Assembly (NCBI GenBank): GCA_016928055.1
Contig: JAFGLM010000015.1
Span: forward strand, 62,001-126,000
Length of the DNA stretch: 64,000 bases
Direction of reading: 5' to 3'
From: Gammaproteobacteria bacterium
Lineage (GTDB): Bacteria; Pseudomonadota; Gammaproteobacteria; HTCC5015
Shown here in pieces: positions 19,199-28,070 of this stretch. Below the pieces are notes generated by a model. The model saw nothing but the letters and a program-made list of their open reading frames with translations. It was not told the DNA's origin and searched no databases. The stretch's first letter is position 1, and each line of letters begins with the position of its first letter. Made by a program: the position numbers and the translations under genes.

Positions 19199-20275
19199 TC
19201 AACATGCTTTACCATTGCGGACAAACGGGTATTTAACGACTTCAGCAGCCACCCTTTTGCCTCGTATCTCAATTTCGCAACGCGTTTCGATCTCTTTGGG
19301 CACTCGCGCCAGACCGATAGATTGTTTCAGGGTTGGGGAAAACGTGCCACTGGTTACCAGGCCTTCGCCAGCCTCGGATATGACTTTTTGCCCGGCGCGT
19401 AATACGCCCCCGCCCTGCAACCGCAGGCCCACCATTTTGCGTTTTACGCCGTCTGATTTTTGCTGCTCGAGCGCCTGCCGGCCGATAAATTGTCGCTCCT
19501 GAGGTTCCCAGGCCACGGTCCAGCCGAGGCCTGATTCCAGCGGGCTGACCTGCTCGTCCATATCCTGCCCGTACAAACTCATACCCGCTTCAAGCCTCAA
19601 CGTATCGCGGGCACCCAGTCCCGCCGGTACCACACCGGCCTGTAACAAGCCATTCCAGAGGTTCTGAGCATCCGTCGCAGGCAGAATAATTTCCAGGCCA
19701 TCCTCGCCGGTATAGCCGGTTCGACCAATGAACCAGTCTCCGGATTGAACCGCTGTAAAACGCGGCTGTGATTGGACAGCGTCACGCAATTCTTTCGGTA
19801 GCAGCGGTATCGATTTATCGATCGCCAGCGGGCCCTGAACCGCCAGCATGGCTAAATCAGTTCGCTCCTGATGCTGCTGGGCAAACTTCTGCGATTGCTT
19901 GGAGATCCAGGCCAGATCCTTGTCATGAGTGGCCGCATTGACCACCAGCCGGTATTGATCCGCCCCCAGCCAGTAGACAATCAGATCATCAATCACGCCG
20001 CCCTCTGGGTTCAGCATGCAGCTGTAGAGGGCGCCCCCCGGTTGCAGGCGGGTGACATCGTTTGCTAAGAGGGTTCTGAGACAAACCTGCGCTTCCGGAC
20101 CGGCCATATCGATGACCGTCATATGCGATACGTCAAAAAGGCCGGCGGCGCTGCGTACTGCCTGATGCTCCTGAATCTGGGAACCGTAGTGAATGGGCAT
20201 TTGCCAACCGGCAAAATCAACCATCTGGCCGCCGGCCTGCAAATGCTGCTGATAAAGTGGGGTTTGTTTAGACAT
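19199..20275 (-). CDS. gcvT: Aminomethyltransferase (glycine cleavage T protein)
   Basis: A 358-residue enzyme that transfers the methylene group to tetrahydrofolate and releases ammonia. Blocks include MVDFAGWQMPIHYGSQIQEH, GLFDVSHM, GYTGEDGLEI, LGARDTLRLEAGM and SGTFSPTLKQSIGLA. I place the start at the ATG at 20275 (MSKQTPLYQQHL), with GGAG upstream. A 15-codon extension would run into the terminator hairpin of the riboswitch. It is the first gene of the operon. Confidence 0.95.
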   Translation of the reverse strand: MSKQTPLYQQHLQAGGQMVDFAGWQMPIHYGSQIQEHQAVRSAAGLFDVSHMTVIDMAGPEAQVCLRTLLANDVTRLQPGGALYSCMLNPEGGVIDDLIVYWLGADQYRLVVNAATHDKDLAWISKQSQKFAQQHQERTDLAMLAVQGPLAIDKSIPLLPKELRDAVQSQPRFTAVQSGDWFIGRTGYTGEDGLEIILPATDAQNLWNGLLQAGVVPAGLGARDTLRLEAGMSLYGQDMDEQVSPLESGLGWTVAWEPQERQFIGRQALEQQKSDGVKRKMVGLRLQGGGVLRAGQKVISEAGEGLVTSGTFSPTLKQSIGLARVPKEIETRCEIEIRGKRVAAEVVKYPFVRNGKAC

Positions 20276-20290
20276 GAAGTCGGATCTCCA

Positions 20291-20327
20291 AAACAAAAGG
20301 GGCGATACATGGCAATGCATCGCCCCT
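20291..20327 (-). terminator. Expression-platform terminator of the glycine riboswitch
   Basis: On the minus strand, a 13-base stem (20327-20315 with 20310-20298, including one G-T pair) with a 4-base loop is followed by TTTTGTTTT (20299-20291). It lies between the second aptamer and gcvT. Its 5' arm shares two bases with the P1 helix of aptamer 2, which could link glycine binding to read-through. Confidence 0.7.
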
Positions 20328-20555
20328 CTGTCCGGTGACCTGAGAGATTAGAGCTGGCGATGGTTCACCGCCAGCTCATCCCCTTCGGTGGGCCATATGG
20401 CCTCTCTCCAGAGCTGACCTTGTGCGGAGGACGAAGTAATGGCCGTTATTTCGATGTTCCGAACAGACCCCTGCAGTCCTTTTGCCTGAGCGTTTCCGGG
20501 CGGGTTGCGCCGTCGGCGCTCCGAGGATCACAAGGATCCTGGAGTCTCTCCTGCA
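20326..20555 (-). ncRNA. Tandem glycine riboswitch (gcvT leader)
   Basis: Two glycine aptamers in series on the minus strand. Aptamer 1 (about 20555-20472) shows GCAGGAGAGAC, a GCCGACGGCGCAA segment, CGCTCAGGCAAAAGGAC and a closing CTGCA. Aptamer 2 (about 20412-20326) shows CTCTGGAGAGAG, CCACCGAAGGGG, ATCTCTCAGGTCACCGGA and closing CAGAG. These are the conserved cores of the family, which activates gcv genes when glycine is abundant. The terminator between aptamer 2 and gcvT indicates transcriptional control. Confidence 0.9.
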
Positions 20556-20775
20556 AGGGTTAACTAGGTCAGGCGAAGCTACTATACCAGCGTCTGATTG
20601 AATCCCAAAACGCTCAAATAAAGTGCTATAACTTGTTGTTTTTTATGAAATTAAATACAGAGATCATCTGGAAGAGCAGTCCATAACGAGCGACTTTGCA
20701 TATCCGCGAGAATGTCAACCAAGCGGAATTCAGAGCCCAGAAAAAGTCAAATTCAGCGCCCGCGCGGCCTCCCCA
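20556..20775. other. Intergenic region upstream of the riboswitch
   Basis: 220 bases between the riboswitch and the cytochrome c5 stop. It should carry the gcv promoter on the minus strand, but I see no hexamer pair I trust. Confidence 0.35.
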
Positions 20776-21291
20776 CTACTGGCTGGATTGAATCATAAAA
20801 TCAACAGCCGCTTTGACTTCTGCATCGCTTAAACTCGGGTTGCCTCCCTTGATAGGCATCGCTCCCAGACCCCGCAAAGCCGAGCTGTACAGTTTATCTT
20901 TCCCGCCAACACTCAAGCGACGCTGCCATTCCTGAATATTGCCCACGACCGGCGCACCGGCAATTCCAGACTGGTGACAGGATTGACAGTTTTCACCATA
21001 AATTTTTTCGCCGATGTTTTGATCGAGCACAACAGTTGCTTTGGCGGGTTCTGTAACCGAGATTTCAGCGACCGGTTTCTCAGCAGCAGTAAGCCCCTGA
21101 CTCTTTAAATTCACCTGACCAACCGGCCTGATGCGCTCGTTGGATCGTTCGATTAACGCCTGACTGATCTTGCCTTCATCCACGCTGCTGCCAATTTGAT
21201 TGGCAAGAACGAGAATAACCAGCGTAATAAACACCAGCGCAGTGATGACTTCGAGAAAAGTAAGGATAAACTGTTTATCTGTCGTTTCCAC
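20776..21291 (-). CDS. Membrane-anchored cytochrome c5 family protein
   Basis: A 171-residue protein. A single N-terminal membrane helix (about residues 9-32) is followed by a periplasmic linker and a C-terminal mono-haem domain. The haem site is CQSCH near residue 104, and the likely axial Met is in GAMPIKGGNPSLSD. This is the cytochrome c5 pattern; such proteins carry electrons to terminal oxidases. The start is GTG at 21291, with AGGAG at good spacing. Confidence 0.88.
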   Translation of the reverse strand: METTDKQFILTFLEVITALVFITLVILVLANQIGSSVDEGKISQALIERSNERIRPVGQVNLKSQGLTAAEKPVAEISVTEPAKATVVLDQNIGEKIYGENCQSCHQSGIAGAPVVGNIQEWQRRLSVGGKDKLYSSALRGLGAMPIKGGNPSLSDAEVKAAVDFMIQSSQ

Positions 21292-21341
21292 GACTACTCC
21301 TGTTGATTTTTTTAAACACTTTCAGGACGGATTAGGTAATC

Positions 21342-21360
21342 TGGCGCGCCCGGCGAGATT
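21342..21360. repeat. Duplicate of the tRNA-Arg 3' end (19 bp)
   Basis: This stretch is identical over 19 bases to the 3' end of the tRNA gene (21524-21542) and lies 182 bases from it in the same orientation. Direct copies of tRNA 3' ends often mark attachment sites. Only short hairpins lie between the copies, and no integrase is visible. Confidence 0.55.
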
Positions 21361-21412
21361 GCTCACCCCATCCCTGGGGTTCGCCGCTGTCGCGGCCCGG
21401 TTGCACCGGTCC

Positions 21413-21434
21413 AAAATCGCTCCAGGCGATTTTG
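21413..21434. repeat. Hairpin AAAATCGC/GCGATTTT
   Basis: Eight-base perfect stem with a 5-base loop in the region downstream of the tRNA on the minus strand. Together with smaller GC-rich palindromes at 21363-21405 it forms a hairpin cluster. It may end the tRNA transcript, though no clean T-tract follows. Confidence 0.4.
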
Positions 21435-21455
21435 TCGAACTAAACTATTCTATAC

Positions 21456-21554
21456 GTCGTGAGTTCGAATTCGACGATACAGCAAATTACATAAAATCCA
21501 CGCAAGGTGGATTTTATGTAATTTGGCGCGCCCGGCGAGATTCGAACTCACGAC
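21456..21554. repeat. Nested inverted repeats abutting the tRNA-Arg gene
   Basis: A 15-base arm at 21456-21470 is the exact inverted copy of the T-arm of the tRNA (21540-21554). Nested inside is a perfect 17-base stem, 21484-21500 with 21508-21524 and a 7-base loop, whose last base is the final A of the encoded CCA. A trailer transcript could therefore pair with the tRNA body. Confidence 0.6.
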
Positions 21555-21600
21555 CTTTGGCTTCGGAGGCCAACACTCTATCCAACTGAGCTACGGGCGC
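21524..21600 (-). tRNA. tRNA-Arg (anticodon CCG)
   Basis: A 77-base tRNA on the minus strand with CCA encoded. The acceptor stem GCGCCCG pairs with CGGGCGC. The D-arm is GCTCAGTTGGATAGAGT, and the anticodon stem TTGGC/GCCAA holds the loop CTCCGAA with anticodon CCG. The T-arm carries GTTCGAATC. It matches bacterial tRNA-Arg(CCG). Confidence 0.95.
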
Positions 21601-21641
21601 AATAACGGTTTGCTATCTAAACTCTAAATTCTGTACTTGTT

Positions 21642-22316
21642 TTAATTGATGCTGGCAGCTTTGTTTTTCGCACTGACCGTATTCTTTGTTTCTCCTGCTG
21701 CCATCTCCTGGGCCACTAAATAATCAAGTACATCGGTTAACTCAGCGAACGTTCCTGCCATACCTCCACCGGTCAGATACCGCCCGTTAACCGCAACGGC
21801 CGGAACACCCGTCACTCTATACTTCCGGATGATTTGCATGGCATAACGCACGTTAGTATCAACTTGAAATGATTTCATTGCAGTTAGAAATTCTTTTTCA
21901 TCGATACCCAATTCCTTAATCAGAACCATCAAATTTTCTTCTGTATTAAGCGGCCTTCTTTCTACCTGTACGGCTTTAAACAAAGCCGCATGCACCCTTT
22001 CAAATACTCCCAGTTCCTGCGCAGCATAAAACGCTTGTGCAAGCATCAAACCGCTGCGGCTCATAACGGATGGAATTTGCTTGACCTCAACATTCGCCGA
22101 AACTTTTTCCACCCACTTCTTAAAATACGGTTCAAACGAATAACAATGTGGACAACCGTAACTGAAAAACTCCAGTACTTCGATTTTGCTGGAAGTGACG
22201 GGTAAGGCTTGAGCAAAACGGACATATTGCTTGCCTTCCTGAAACCTCGATTCCTCCGCGCACGCAGCAAAAGGCAACACCACGCTAAGAATTAAAATGA
22301 GTGCAAACCGGGTCAT
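21642..22316 (-). CDS. dsbA: Thiol:disulfide interchange protein DsbA
   Basis: A 224-residue periplasmic oxidase that introduces disulfides into exported proteins. It has an N-terminal signal peptide (cleavage near AACAEE), the active site FFSYGCPHCYSFEP and the cis-proline loop VTGVPAVAVNGRY. It follows the di-haem cytochrome c4 gene on the same strand, the order known from Pseudomonas, where the two are co-transcribed. Confidence 0.95.
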   Translation of the reverse strand: MTRFALILILSVVLPFAACAEESRFQEGKQYVRFAQALPVTSSKIEVLEFFSYGCPHCYSFEPYFKKWVEKVSANVEVKQIPSVMSRSGLMLAQAFYAAQELGVFERVHAALFKAVQVERRPLNTEENLMVLIKELGIDEKEFLTAMKSFQVDTNVRYAMQIIRKYRVTGVPAVAVNGRYLTGGGMAGTFAELTDVLDYLVAQEMAAGETKNTVSAKNKAASIN

Positions 22317-22406
22317 CAGTTACCCCTTAATGTAAGTAATTGAACGGTCAGACTAAAGCAAGCCTGTAAGGTTTCACCGCCAAAGATAAACAGTTCCGAT
22401 AGCATC

Positions 22407-23036
22407 TTAATGCAGCCCCTGGATATACTCTGCAACGGCTCGCATATCTTCGTCTGACATTTTTTTAACCATATCGCGCATCGAGTCATTAATATCACCG
22501 CTGCGTAATCCCTGTTGGTAGGCCTGCAACTGATTGTACACATATTGCGCGTGCTGGCCCGCCAAAGCAGGAAAACCTGCTGCTGGATTACCGTTACCGG
22601 ACGGCCCATGACAGCCAATACAGGCGGCCGCAGCCAATTCGATATTGCCCCCGCGATAGAGTGCCTCGCCTTTCTTCGCTAAAGCGTCGTCGGCAACGCC
22701 CTGACTGATCTTTTGCTGTTTGAAATAGGCCGCCAGATCAGCCATATCCTGTTCACTCAAGCCTGCCACCATACCCCACATTAATGCTGAATTCGGGTTA
22801 CGGCGTGCGCCCGCCGGACCTTGTTTGAAGACTTGCAACTGGGCAATAAAGTAAGCTTCGCTCTGGCCCGCTATTTTTGGCCAATCCGGATTAACACTAT
22901 TGCCATCAATCCCGTGACAGCCCGCGCAAATGACCGATTTAGCCTTACCGGTTGCCGGATCACCCTGCAAATCTGCGGCCACCAGTAACGTTGAAAGGGT
23001 AATTAGCAAAATTGCCGTCAGGGTCGATCTCAGCAC
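22407..23036 (-). CDS. Di-haem cytochrome c4
   Basis: A 209-residue periplasmic protein with a signal peptide (cleavage after VAA) and two similar mono-haem domains. The haem sites are ICAGCHGIDG (about residue 36) and ACIGCHGPSG (about residue 138), with Met ligands in SALMWGM and SMRDM. Cytochrome c4 carries electrons from the bc1 complex to oxidases. The start is GTG at 23036 with GAGAGGA upstream. It is divergent from engB. Confidence 0.93.
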   Translation of the reverse strand: MLRSTLTAILLITLSTLLVAADLQGDPATGKAKSVICAGCHGIDGNSVNPDWPKIAGQSEAYFIAQLQVFKQGPAGARRNPNSALMWGMVAGLSEQDMADLAAYFKQQKISQGVADDALAKKGEALYRGGNIELAAAACIGCHGPSGNGNPAAGFPALAGQHAQYVYNQLQAYQQGLRSGDINDSMRDMVKKMSDEDMRAVAEYIQGLH

Positions 23037-23188
23037 AGAAGAATCCTCTCAGAACTTGCGATATATCTGCTAAAGTGCACCGGCCGACTACCCGTGCCGT
23101 GCAGACATGCGAAGCGCGGATTGTATAACAGCGCTGCGACAAGTGAAAATCAGCTTACTATCAAATTTGCCATATCCGTTTTTAACTC

Positions 23189-23788
23189 ATGACCAACCGA
23201 TACCAACAATGCCGCTACCTGCTCAGCGTTCACCAGTTGCGACAGTTACCAGCCGATTCCGATCTTGAAGTGGCATTCGCCGGACGCTCAAATGCCGGCA
23301 AATCCAGTGCTATTAACTGCATTTGCGGGCAAAAATCACTGGCTAAAACCAGTCGTACGCCCGGACGTACACAGGCTATCAATTTTTATGCAGTCGATGA
23401 ACGGCGCAATATTGTCGATTTGCCCGGTTACGGTTACGCCAGGGTCGCGACACATATAAAGCAGCAATGGCAAAAGACACTGACGCAATATCTTCAGACC
23501 CGCCAGTCACTACAAGCCCTGATGCTTATTATGGATATTCGTCATCCATTGTTGGAACCGGACTGGTATTTAATTAATCTGGCGATTACCAGTGCGATGC
23601 CTGTCCATATTTTGTTAACCAAGTGCGACAAGCTGTCTAATAATCAAGGCCTTAAACAACTCAATGCGGCGAAAACAGAGCTTGAAAATAATGGCATTGA
23701 AGCGACGCTGCAATTGTTCTCAGCACACGATGGCACGGGCGTTGATGATGCGCATCTGATGCTGGATAGCTGGTTTCAATTCGAGTGA
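23189..23788 (+). CDS. engB: Ribosome biogenesis GTPase EngB (YihA/YsxC)
   Basis: A 199-residue GTPase needed for late 50S subunit assembly. G1 is AGRSNAGKSSAIN, G3 is DLPGYGYARV and G4 is LLTKCDKLSNN. It converges on polA, with a 480-base non-coding gap between. That synteny matches the Spot 42 (spf) locus of enterobacteria. Confidence 0.95.
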   Translation: MTNRYQQCRYLLSVHQLRQLPADSDLEVAFAGRSNAGKSSAINCICGQKSLAKTSRTPGRTQAINFYAVDERRNIVDLPGYGYARVATHIKQQWQKTLTQYLQTRQSLQALMLIMDIRHPLLEPDWYLINLAITSAMPVHILLTKCDKLSNNQGLKQLNAAKTELENNGIEATLQLFSAHDGTGVDDAHLMLDSWFQFE

Positions 23789-23887
23789 TTACTGTTCAAC
23801 ATACAATTAAATTATCACTCAAATTGCAGAAATATGTGATTGCCGTGTTTATAGTGGTTCCTACATATCTAAAAACATCTCCCCCAC

Positions 23888-23918
23888 TTGAACATCACCA
23901 CAGATTTTCGACTATAAT
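23888..23918 (+). promoter_or_regulatory. Promoter of the engB-polA intergenic RNA
   Basis: A perfect -10 (TATAAT, 23913-23918) is preceded by TTGAAC/TGAACA (23888-23894) at 18-19 bases. It lies more than 100 bases past the engB stop and points away from engB, into a stretch with no reading frame. Confidence 0.6.
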
Positions 23919-23923
23919 GCGCG

Positions 23924-24133
23924 AGTCGATTGTTGACGCAGGGAATGCGTAGGGCTTCGAGAAATTTCCAAAGATCTTTCTGAACTTCTATTGTGACCTG
24001 CCGTCATATTCGACAGGTGCTTTAGCCCGGCACCAGTCCGCCGAACTCCCTGGGCGGACATATCGACCCGGTCCCCTTATACCGGGTCTTTCAGCCCCGG
24101 TAACCCCCCTTTACTTTTTACCGGGGCTTTTTC
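23924..24133 (+). ncRNA. Candidate small RNA between engB and polA (Spot 42/ErsA-like position)
   Basis: A predicted transcript of about 170-210 bases starts just after a consensus -10. It contains a TCCGCC/GGGCGGA hairpin (24039-24060) and ends with two hairpins in a row: GACCCGGT/ACCGGGTC (24065-24088, then TTT) and GCCCCGGTAA/TTACCGGGGC (24094-24127) followed by TTTTT. There is no open frame. In enterobacteria and pseudomonads the same polA-engB gap holds the Hfq-dependent RNAs Spot 42 and ErsA. A GTAGGG and an ATCTTTC segment recall Spot 42, but the match is too short to prove homology. Confidence 0.6.
24094..24133 (+). terminator. Rho-independent terminator of the intergenic RNA
   Basis: A ten-base perfect stem (GCCCCGGTAA/TTACCGGGGC) is followed directly by TTTTTC. 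It is one of the strongest plus-strand terminators in the window. Confidence 0.8.
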
Positions 24134-24267
24134 TTGTCCGCGTTTTGCTGCCGCGCACGTATTGCGCAAATTAGTCGATCCAGTGTAAGAAAATATCTAT
24201 TTTTTCGTAGTATATAAACTGATGCGCTGGATAAATTCTAAAAAAACAAATTTCAGAGTTCATTCAA

Positions 24268-26970
24268 CTAATGCGCTTGATCCCAGTTATCACCCACACC
24301 TATAACAACTTCGAGCGGAACCGTTAATTCAGCAGCCTCTACCATACGTTTATTCACACCCTGGGCGATGATCTGCACCTGATCTTTTGGCACCTCAAGT
24401 ACCAACTCATCATGCACTTGCATAATAAGCAGTGCAGCGGGGTGTTCCGCCAGCAACCAGCCATCTAATTCAATCATGGCACGCTTGATAATATCCGCTG
24501 CGGTGCCCTGCATAGGTGCATTAATCGCGGTGCGCTCGGCGTATTGTCGACGCTGCGCATTACGCGACTTTATTTCAGGCAAATACAGACGACGCCCGAA
24601 AACCGTTTCCACATAGCCCTGCTCATGCGCAAGCTGCCGGGTTTTGTCCATGTACCTTTTAACACCCGGATAACGATCAAAATATAAATCGATATAGGCC
24701 TGAGCTTGCTTGCGACTGGTATTAAGCTGATTGGCCAGACCAAAAGCAGACATCCCATAAATCAATCCGAAATTAATCGCCTTGGCGGCTCGCCGTTCTT
24801 CTGCCGTGACCGCTTCCAGAGCAAGACCAAATACCTCTGCTGCGGTGGCGCTGTGAATATCGGCACCCTTTTCAAACGCGGTTAACAAACCCTTATCGCC
24901 GGACAGATGCGCCATAATGCGTAACTCAATTTGCGAATAGTCTGCAGCGATCAGACAGTTGCTTTTTCCCGCGACAAATGCCTTGCGTATCTCGCGTCCT
25001 TCTTCGTTGCGAATCGGGATATTTTGCAGATTAGGATCGGCGGAAGATAATCTACCAGTTGCAGTAACGGCCTGATGATAGGATGTATGCACACGGCCGG
25101 TACCGGGATCGATCAATAAAGGTAATTTGTCCGTGTAAGTTGATTTGAGTTTGCTGAGCATCCGATGACGCAAAATAACAGCCGGTAATTCATAACCTTT
25201 CTCCGCCAGCTCCTGTAAAACATCTTCTGCAGTGGACGGCTGGCCTTTCGGTGTTTTGCGTATGACCGGTATATTCTGGCGCTCAAATAGTATTTCCTGT
25301 ATTTGTTTTGGCGAAGCAAGATTAAATTCTCCATCCGCCAGAGCAAAGGCCTCAACCTCGACCTGCTGCATTTGCTGCGCAAAATCACGACTTAATTGAT
25401 TGAGTTTATCAGCATCGACTTTGACTCCATTCCGCTCCATGCGCGATAACACTTTGATCAGCGGCAATTCGATATCAGTATAAACAGATGCCTGTGCATG
25501 ACTTTGCTGCAACTTAGGCCACAAAACCTGATGCAATCGAAAGGTGATGTCCGCATCTTCCGCCGCATAATGCCCCGCAGTTTCGATATCGATTTGATCA
25601 AATCGCAATTGTTTGACGCCTTTACCGGCAATATCTTCAAAATGTACGGTATCGACATCCAGATATTTCTTCGCCAGTGAGTCCATATCATGACGACTGG
25701 CGGTTGAATCCAGTACATAGGACTCCAGCATCGTGTCATGAGCAATAGCTTCGAGTTGAATGCCACAGGACAGTAATACATTACGATCATACTTGGCATG
25801 TTGCGCAATGATTCTCCGGCCGGATTCAAGTAACGGTTTTAATGTCTGCAATACCTTATCTCTGGGTAATTGCTGAGGTGCATTTTCATATTGATGCGCA
25901 AACGGCACGTAGGCTGCTTCACCTTCTTTTAATGCGAATGAAATTCCGACAATTTCAGCCTGCATATAATTAAGACTGGTCGTTTCAGTATCAAACGCAA
26001 AAATCTCGGCGGTCTGCAGGCACTTAATCCAGTGATCGAACCGCTTTTGATCAAGAATGATTTCATAGTTGACTTCCGCCACCGCTTTTTTCTCGGCAAC
26101 ATCGCTGCCAATTTCTTCCAACCAGCTACGAAATTCCAGTTGTTTAAATATATCTCTTAATTGCCGGGTTTGAGGTGGCTGAATAGCCAATTCATCCATG
26201 GAAATATCAAGCTCAACATTACAATCAATCGTTGTGAGTTGTTTTGATAAGGGCAATTGTGTAACAACCGCTCGTAGATTCTCACCAACCTTGCCCCCGA
26301 TATCATCTGCATGTGCCAGCAGTTCATCCAGCGTACCATATTCCTGCAACCACTTGGCTGCGGTTTTCGGCCCAACCTTTTCAACGCCTGGAATGTTATC
26401 GCTGCTATCGCCCATCAGGGCCAGGTAATCAATAATCTGATTCGGTTTAACACCAAATTTTTCCACTACGCCTTGCTCATCCAACACCGTATTACTCATG
26501 GTGTTAACCAATTGAATCTGTGCGTTAACAAGTTGCGCCAGATCTTTATCGCCGGTCGAAATAACCACCTTACGACCTGTGTCCGCAGCACGCCTGGCGA
26601 GCGAGCCAATAACATCATCGGCTTCAACACCTTCGATGCTGAGCAAGGGATAACCGAGTGCCCGGACAGCCTGATGCAAGGGTTCAATCTGTTGCCGAAG
26701 ATCATCCGGCATGGGCGGCCGATTAGCTTTATAGGCTGGGTATAGATCATGGCGAAAGGTCTTGCCTTTGGCATCAAACACCACAACCATTTCTGCAGGC
26801 TGATAATCACTGCGCAGACGACGCAGCATATTCAGGACACCATATATTGCGCCGGTTGGTTCTCCTTTGGCATTCTTCAGTATCTGCAAATTTGGAATAT
26901 GGAAAGCCCGATAGAGATAGGATGATCCATCTACCAGCACCAAAGGTGTTTGGGTATCTGCTTTCGACAT
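24268..26970 (-). CDS. polA: DNA polymerase I
   Basis: A 900-residue repair and Okazaki-processing polymerase with all three domains. The 5' nuclease (1-290) shows LVLVDGSSYLYRAFH, VISTGDKDLAQLV and LMGDSSDNIPGV. The 3'-5' exonuclease (about 305-490) has its acidic motif intact (FAFDTETTSL), so proofreading is expected. The family A polymerase domain shows DYSQIELRIMAHLSGD, RRAAKAINFGLIYGMSAFGL and QVHDELVLEV. Confidence 0.97.
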   Translation of the reverse strand: MSKADTQTPLVLVDGSSYLYRAFHIPNLQILKNAKGEPTGAIYGVLNMLRRLRSDYQPAEMVVVFDAKGKTFRHDLYPAYKANRPPMPDDLRQQIEPLHQAVRALGYPLLSIEGVEADDVIGSLARRAADTGRKVVISTGDKDLAQLVNAQIQLVNTMSNTVLDEQGVVEKFGVKPNQIIDYLALMGDSSDNIPGVEKVGPKTAAKWLQEYGTLDELLAHADDIGGKVGENLRAVVTQLPLSKQLTTIDCNVELDISMDELAIQPPQTRQLRDIFKQLEFRSWLEEIGSDVAEKKAVAEVNYEIILDQKRFDHWIKCLQTAEIFAFDTETTSLNYMQAEIVGISFALKEGEAAYVPFAHQYENAPQQLPRDKVLQTLKPLLESGRRIIAQHAKYDRNVLLSCGIQLEAIAHDTMLESYVLDSTASRHDMDSLAKKYLDVDTVHFEDIAGKGVKQLRFDQIDIETAGHYAAEDADITFRLHQVLWPKLQQSHAQASVYTDIELPLIKVLSRMERNGVKVDADKLNQLSRDFAQQMQQVEVEAFALADGEFNLASPKQIQEILFERQNIPVIRKTPKGQPSTAEDVLQELAEKGYELPAVILRHRMLSKLKSTYTDKLPLLIDPGTGRVHTSYHQAVTATGRLSSADPNLQNIPIRNEEGREIRKAFVAGKSNCLIAADYSQIELRIMAHLSGDKGLLTAFEKGADIHSATAAEVFGLALEAVTAEERRAAKAINFGLIYGMSAFGLANQLNTSRKQAQAYIDLYFDRYPGVKRYMDKTRQLAHEQGYVETVFGRRLYLPEIKSRNAQRRQYAERTAINAPMQGTAADIIKRAMIELDGWLLAEHPAALLIMQVHDELVLEVPKDQVQIIAQGVNKRMVEAAELTVPLEVVIGVGDNWDQAH

Positions 26971-27105
26971 ATCTTAGATCCTGTTCCGATTATGAGTCAC
27001 TGCCACACGATATTATGAGATAGGCTAGGTATCAAACAGAGCCGATGGTAAACTGTCGCCGCCTTTGCATACAACGCTTTTGCGGGCTTGAATAGATCAT
27101 AACTT

Positions 27106-28068
27106 ATGTCTGTTTATACCAGTCTTAACAATCAGGAATTGTCAGCGTTTTTACTGGCCTACGAAATCGGCGAACTGGTCGATTTCCAGGGTATTAGTGA
27201 AGGCATTGAGAATACCAACTATTTCGTCACCACCCAGCTTGATGGCCGTCCACAGCAATTTGTACTGACGGTGTTCGAATCACTGGATTTTGACGAGGTA
27301 CCCTATTTCCTGGCCTTAACGGCGTTTTTGGCCGAGCATGATTTGCCCTGTGCGCATCCCATCGCCGACAAAAACGGCCATTACCTGCTTAAATTAAAGC
27401 GAAAACCGGCTGCCCTGGTACAACGCCTGTCGGGTAAAGGCATGCAGCAACCCGAACCGGAGCAAAGCGCCCAGATCGGACGGATTCTGGCCAAACTGCA
27501 TATCGAAGGGCAACAATTTCCCCTGCGTAAACAAAATCCGCGCGGACTGGAATGGGCGCAGGATGCCGCCACACGCATTGAGCATCTGTTACCAACTGAA
27601 GACCGACATATGCTGGAAACCGAACTTGAATTTCAAACCCGCCTGAACACTGACCATTTACCGGGTGGCGTGATTCATGCCGATCTGTTTCGGGACAATG
27701 CACTTTACTCGGATGGAAGGTTGACCGGTATCATCGATTTTTATTATGCCTGCGATGGAAACTATCTTTACGATTTAGCGATCACCGTGAATGACTGGTG
27801 CAGTAATCCTGATGGATCACTGAATAAAAATCTTATGCAAGCCCTGGTGGAAGCTTATGCATCACAAAGGGTATTAACCGCGTCCGAACAAGCTTTATGG
27901 CCGGCTATGTTGCGTGCCGGTGCGTTGCGCTTCTGGTTATCTCGACTGGTTGATCTGCATTTTCCCCGTCCCGGTGATTTAACGCACACCCATGATCCAC
28001 TCGTTTTTAAAAACATACTTAAAGAACGCATAAACAAACAAACGTATTACCAACAAAACTGGATTTGA
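27106..28068 (+). CDS. thrB: Homoserine kinase (ThrB, aminoglycoside phosphotransferase fold)
   Basis: A 320-residue kinase of the type found in Pseudomonas and rhizobia, which phosphorylates homoserine in threonine synthesis. Blocks are SEGIENTNYFVTT, the catalytic loop GGVIHADLFRDNALY (Asp in HADLF) and GIIDFYYACDGNYLYDLAI. The genes immediately downstream encode TRAP transporter membrane subunits and start two bases after its stop, so co-transcription is likely even though the functions differ. Confidence 0.92.
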   Translation: MSVYTSLNNQELSAFLLAYEIGELVDFQGISEGIENTNYFVTTQLDGRPQQFVLTVFESLDFDEVPYFLALTAFLAEHDLPCAHPIADKNGHYLLKLKRKPAALVQRLSGKGMQQPEPEQSAQIGRILAKLHIEGQQFPLRKQNPRGLEWAQDAATRIEHLLPTEDRHMLETELEFQTRLNTDHLPGGVIHADLFRDNALYSDGRLTGIIDFYYACDGNYLYDLAITVNDWCSNPDGSLNKNLMQALVEAYASQRVLTASEQALWPAMLRAGALRFWLSRLVDLHFPRPGDLTHTHDPLVFKNILKERINKQTYYQQNWI

Positions 28069-28070
28069 CC

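Noticed and set aside
21200..21589. 129-residue plus-strand frame across the tRNA region
   Set aside because: It reads antisense through tRNA-Arg and its palindromes, a common spurious ORF.
23924..24133. 6S RNA or SRP RNA as identity of the engB-polA RNA
   Set aside because: Neither the 6S bubble nor the SRP core sequence is visible; the locus points to a Spot 42/ErsA-like position instead.
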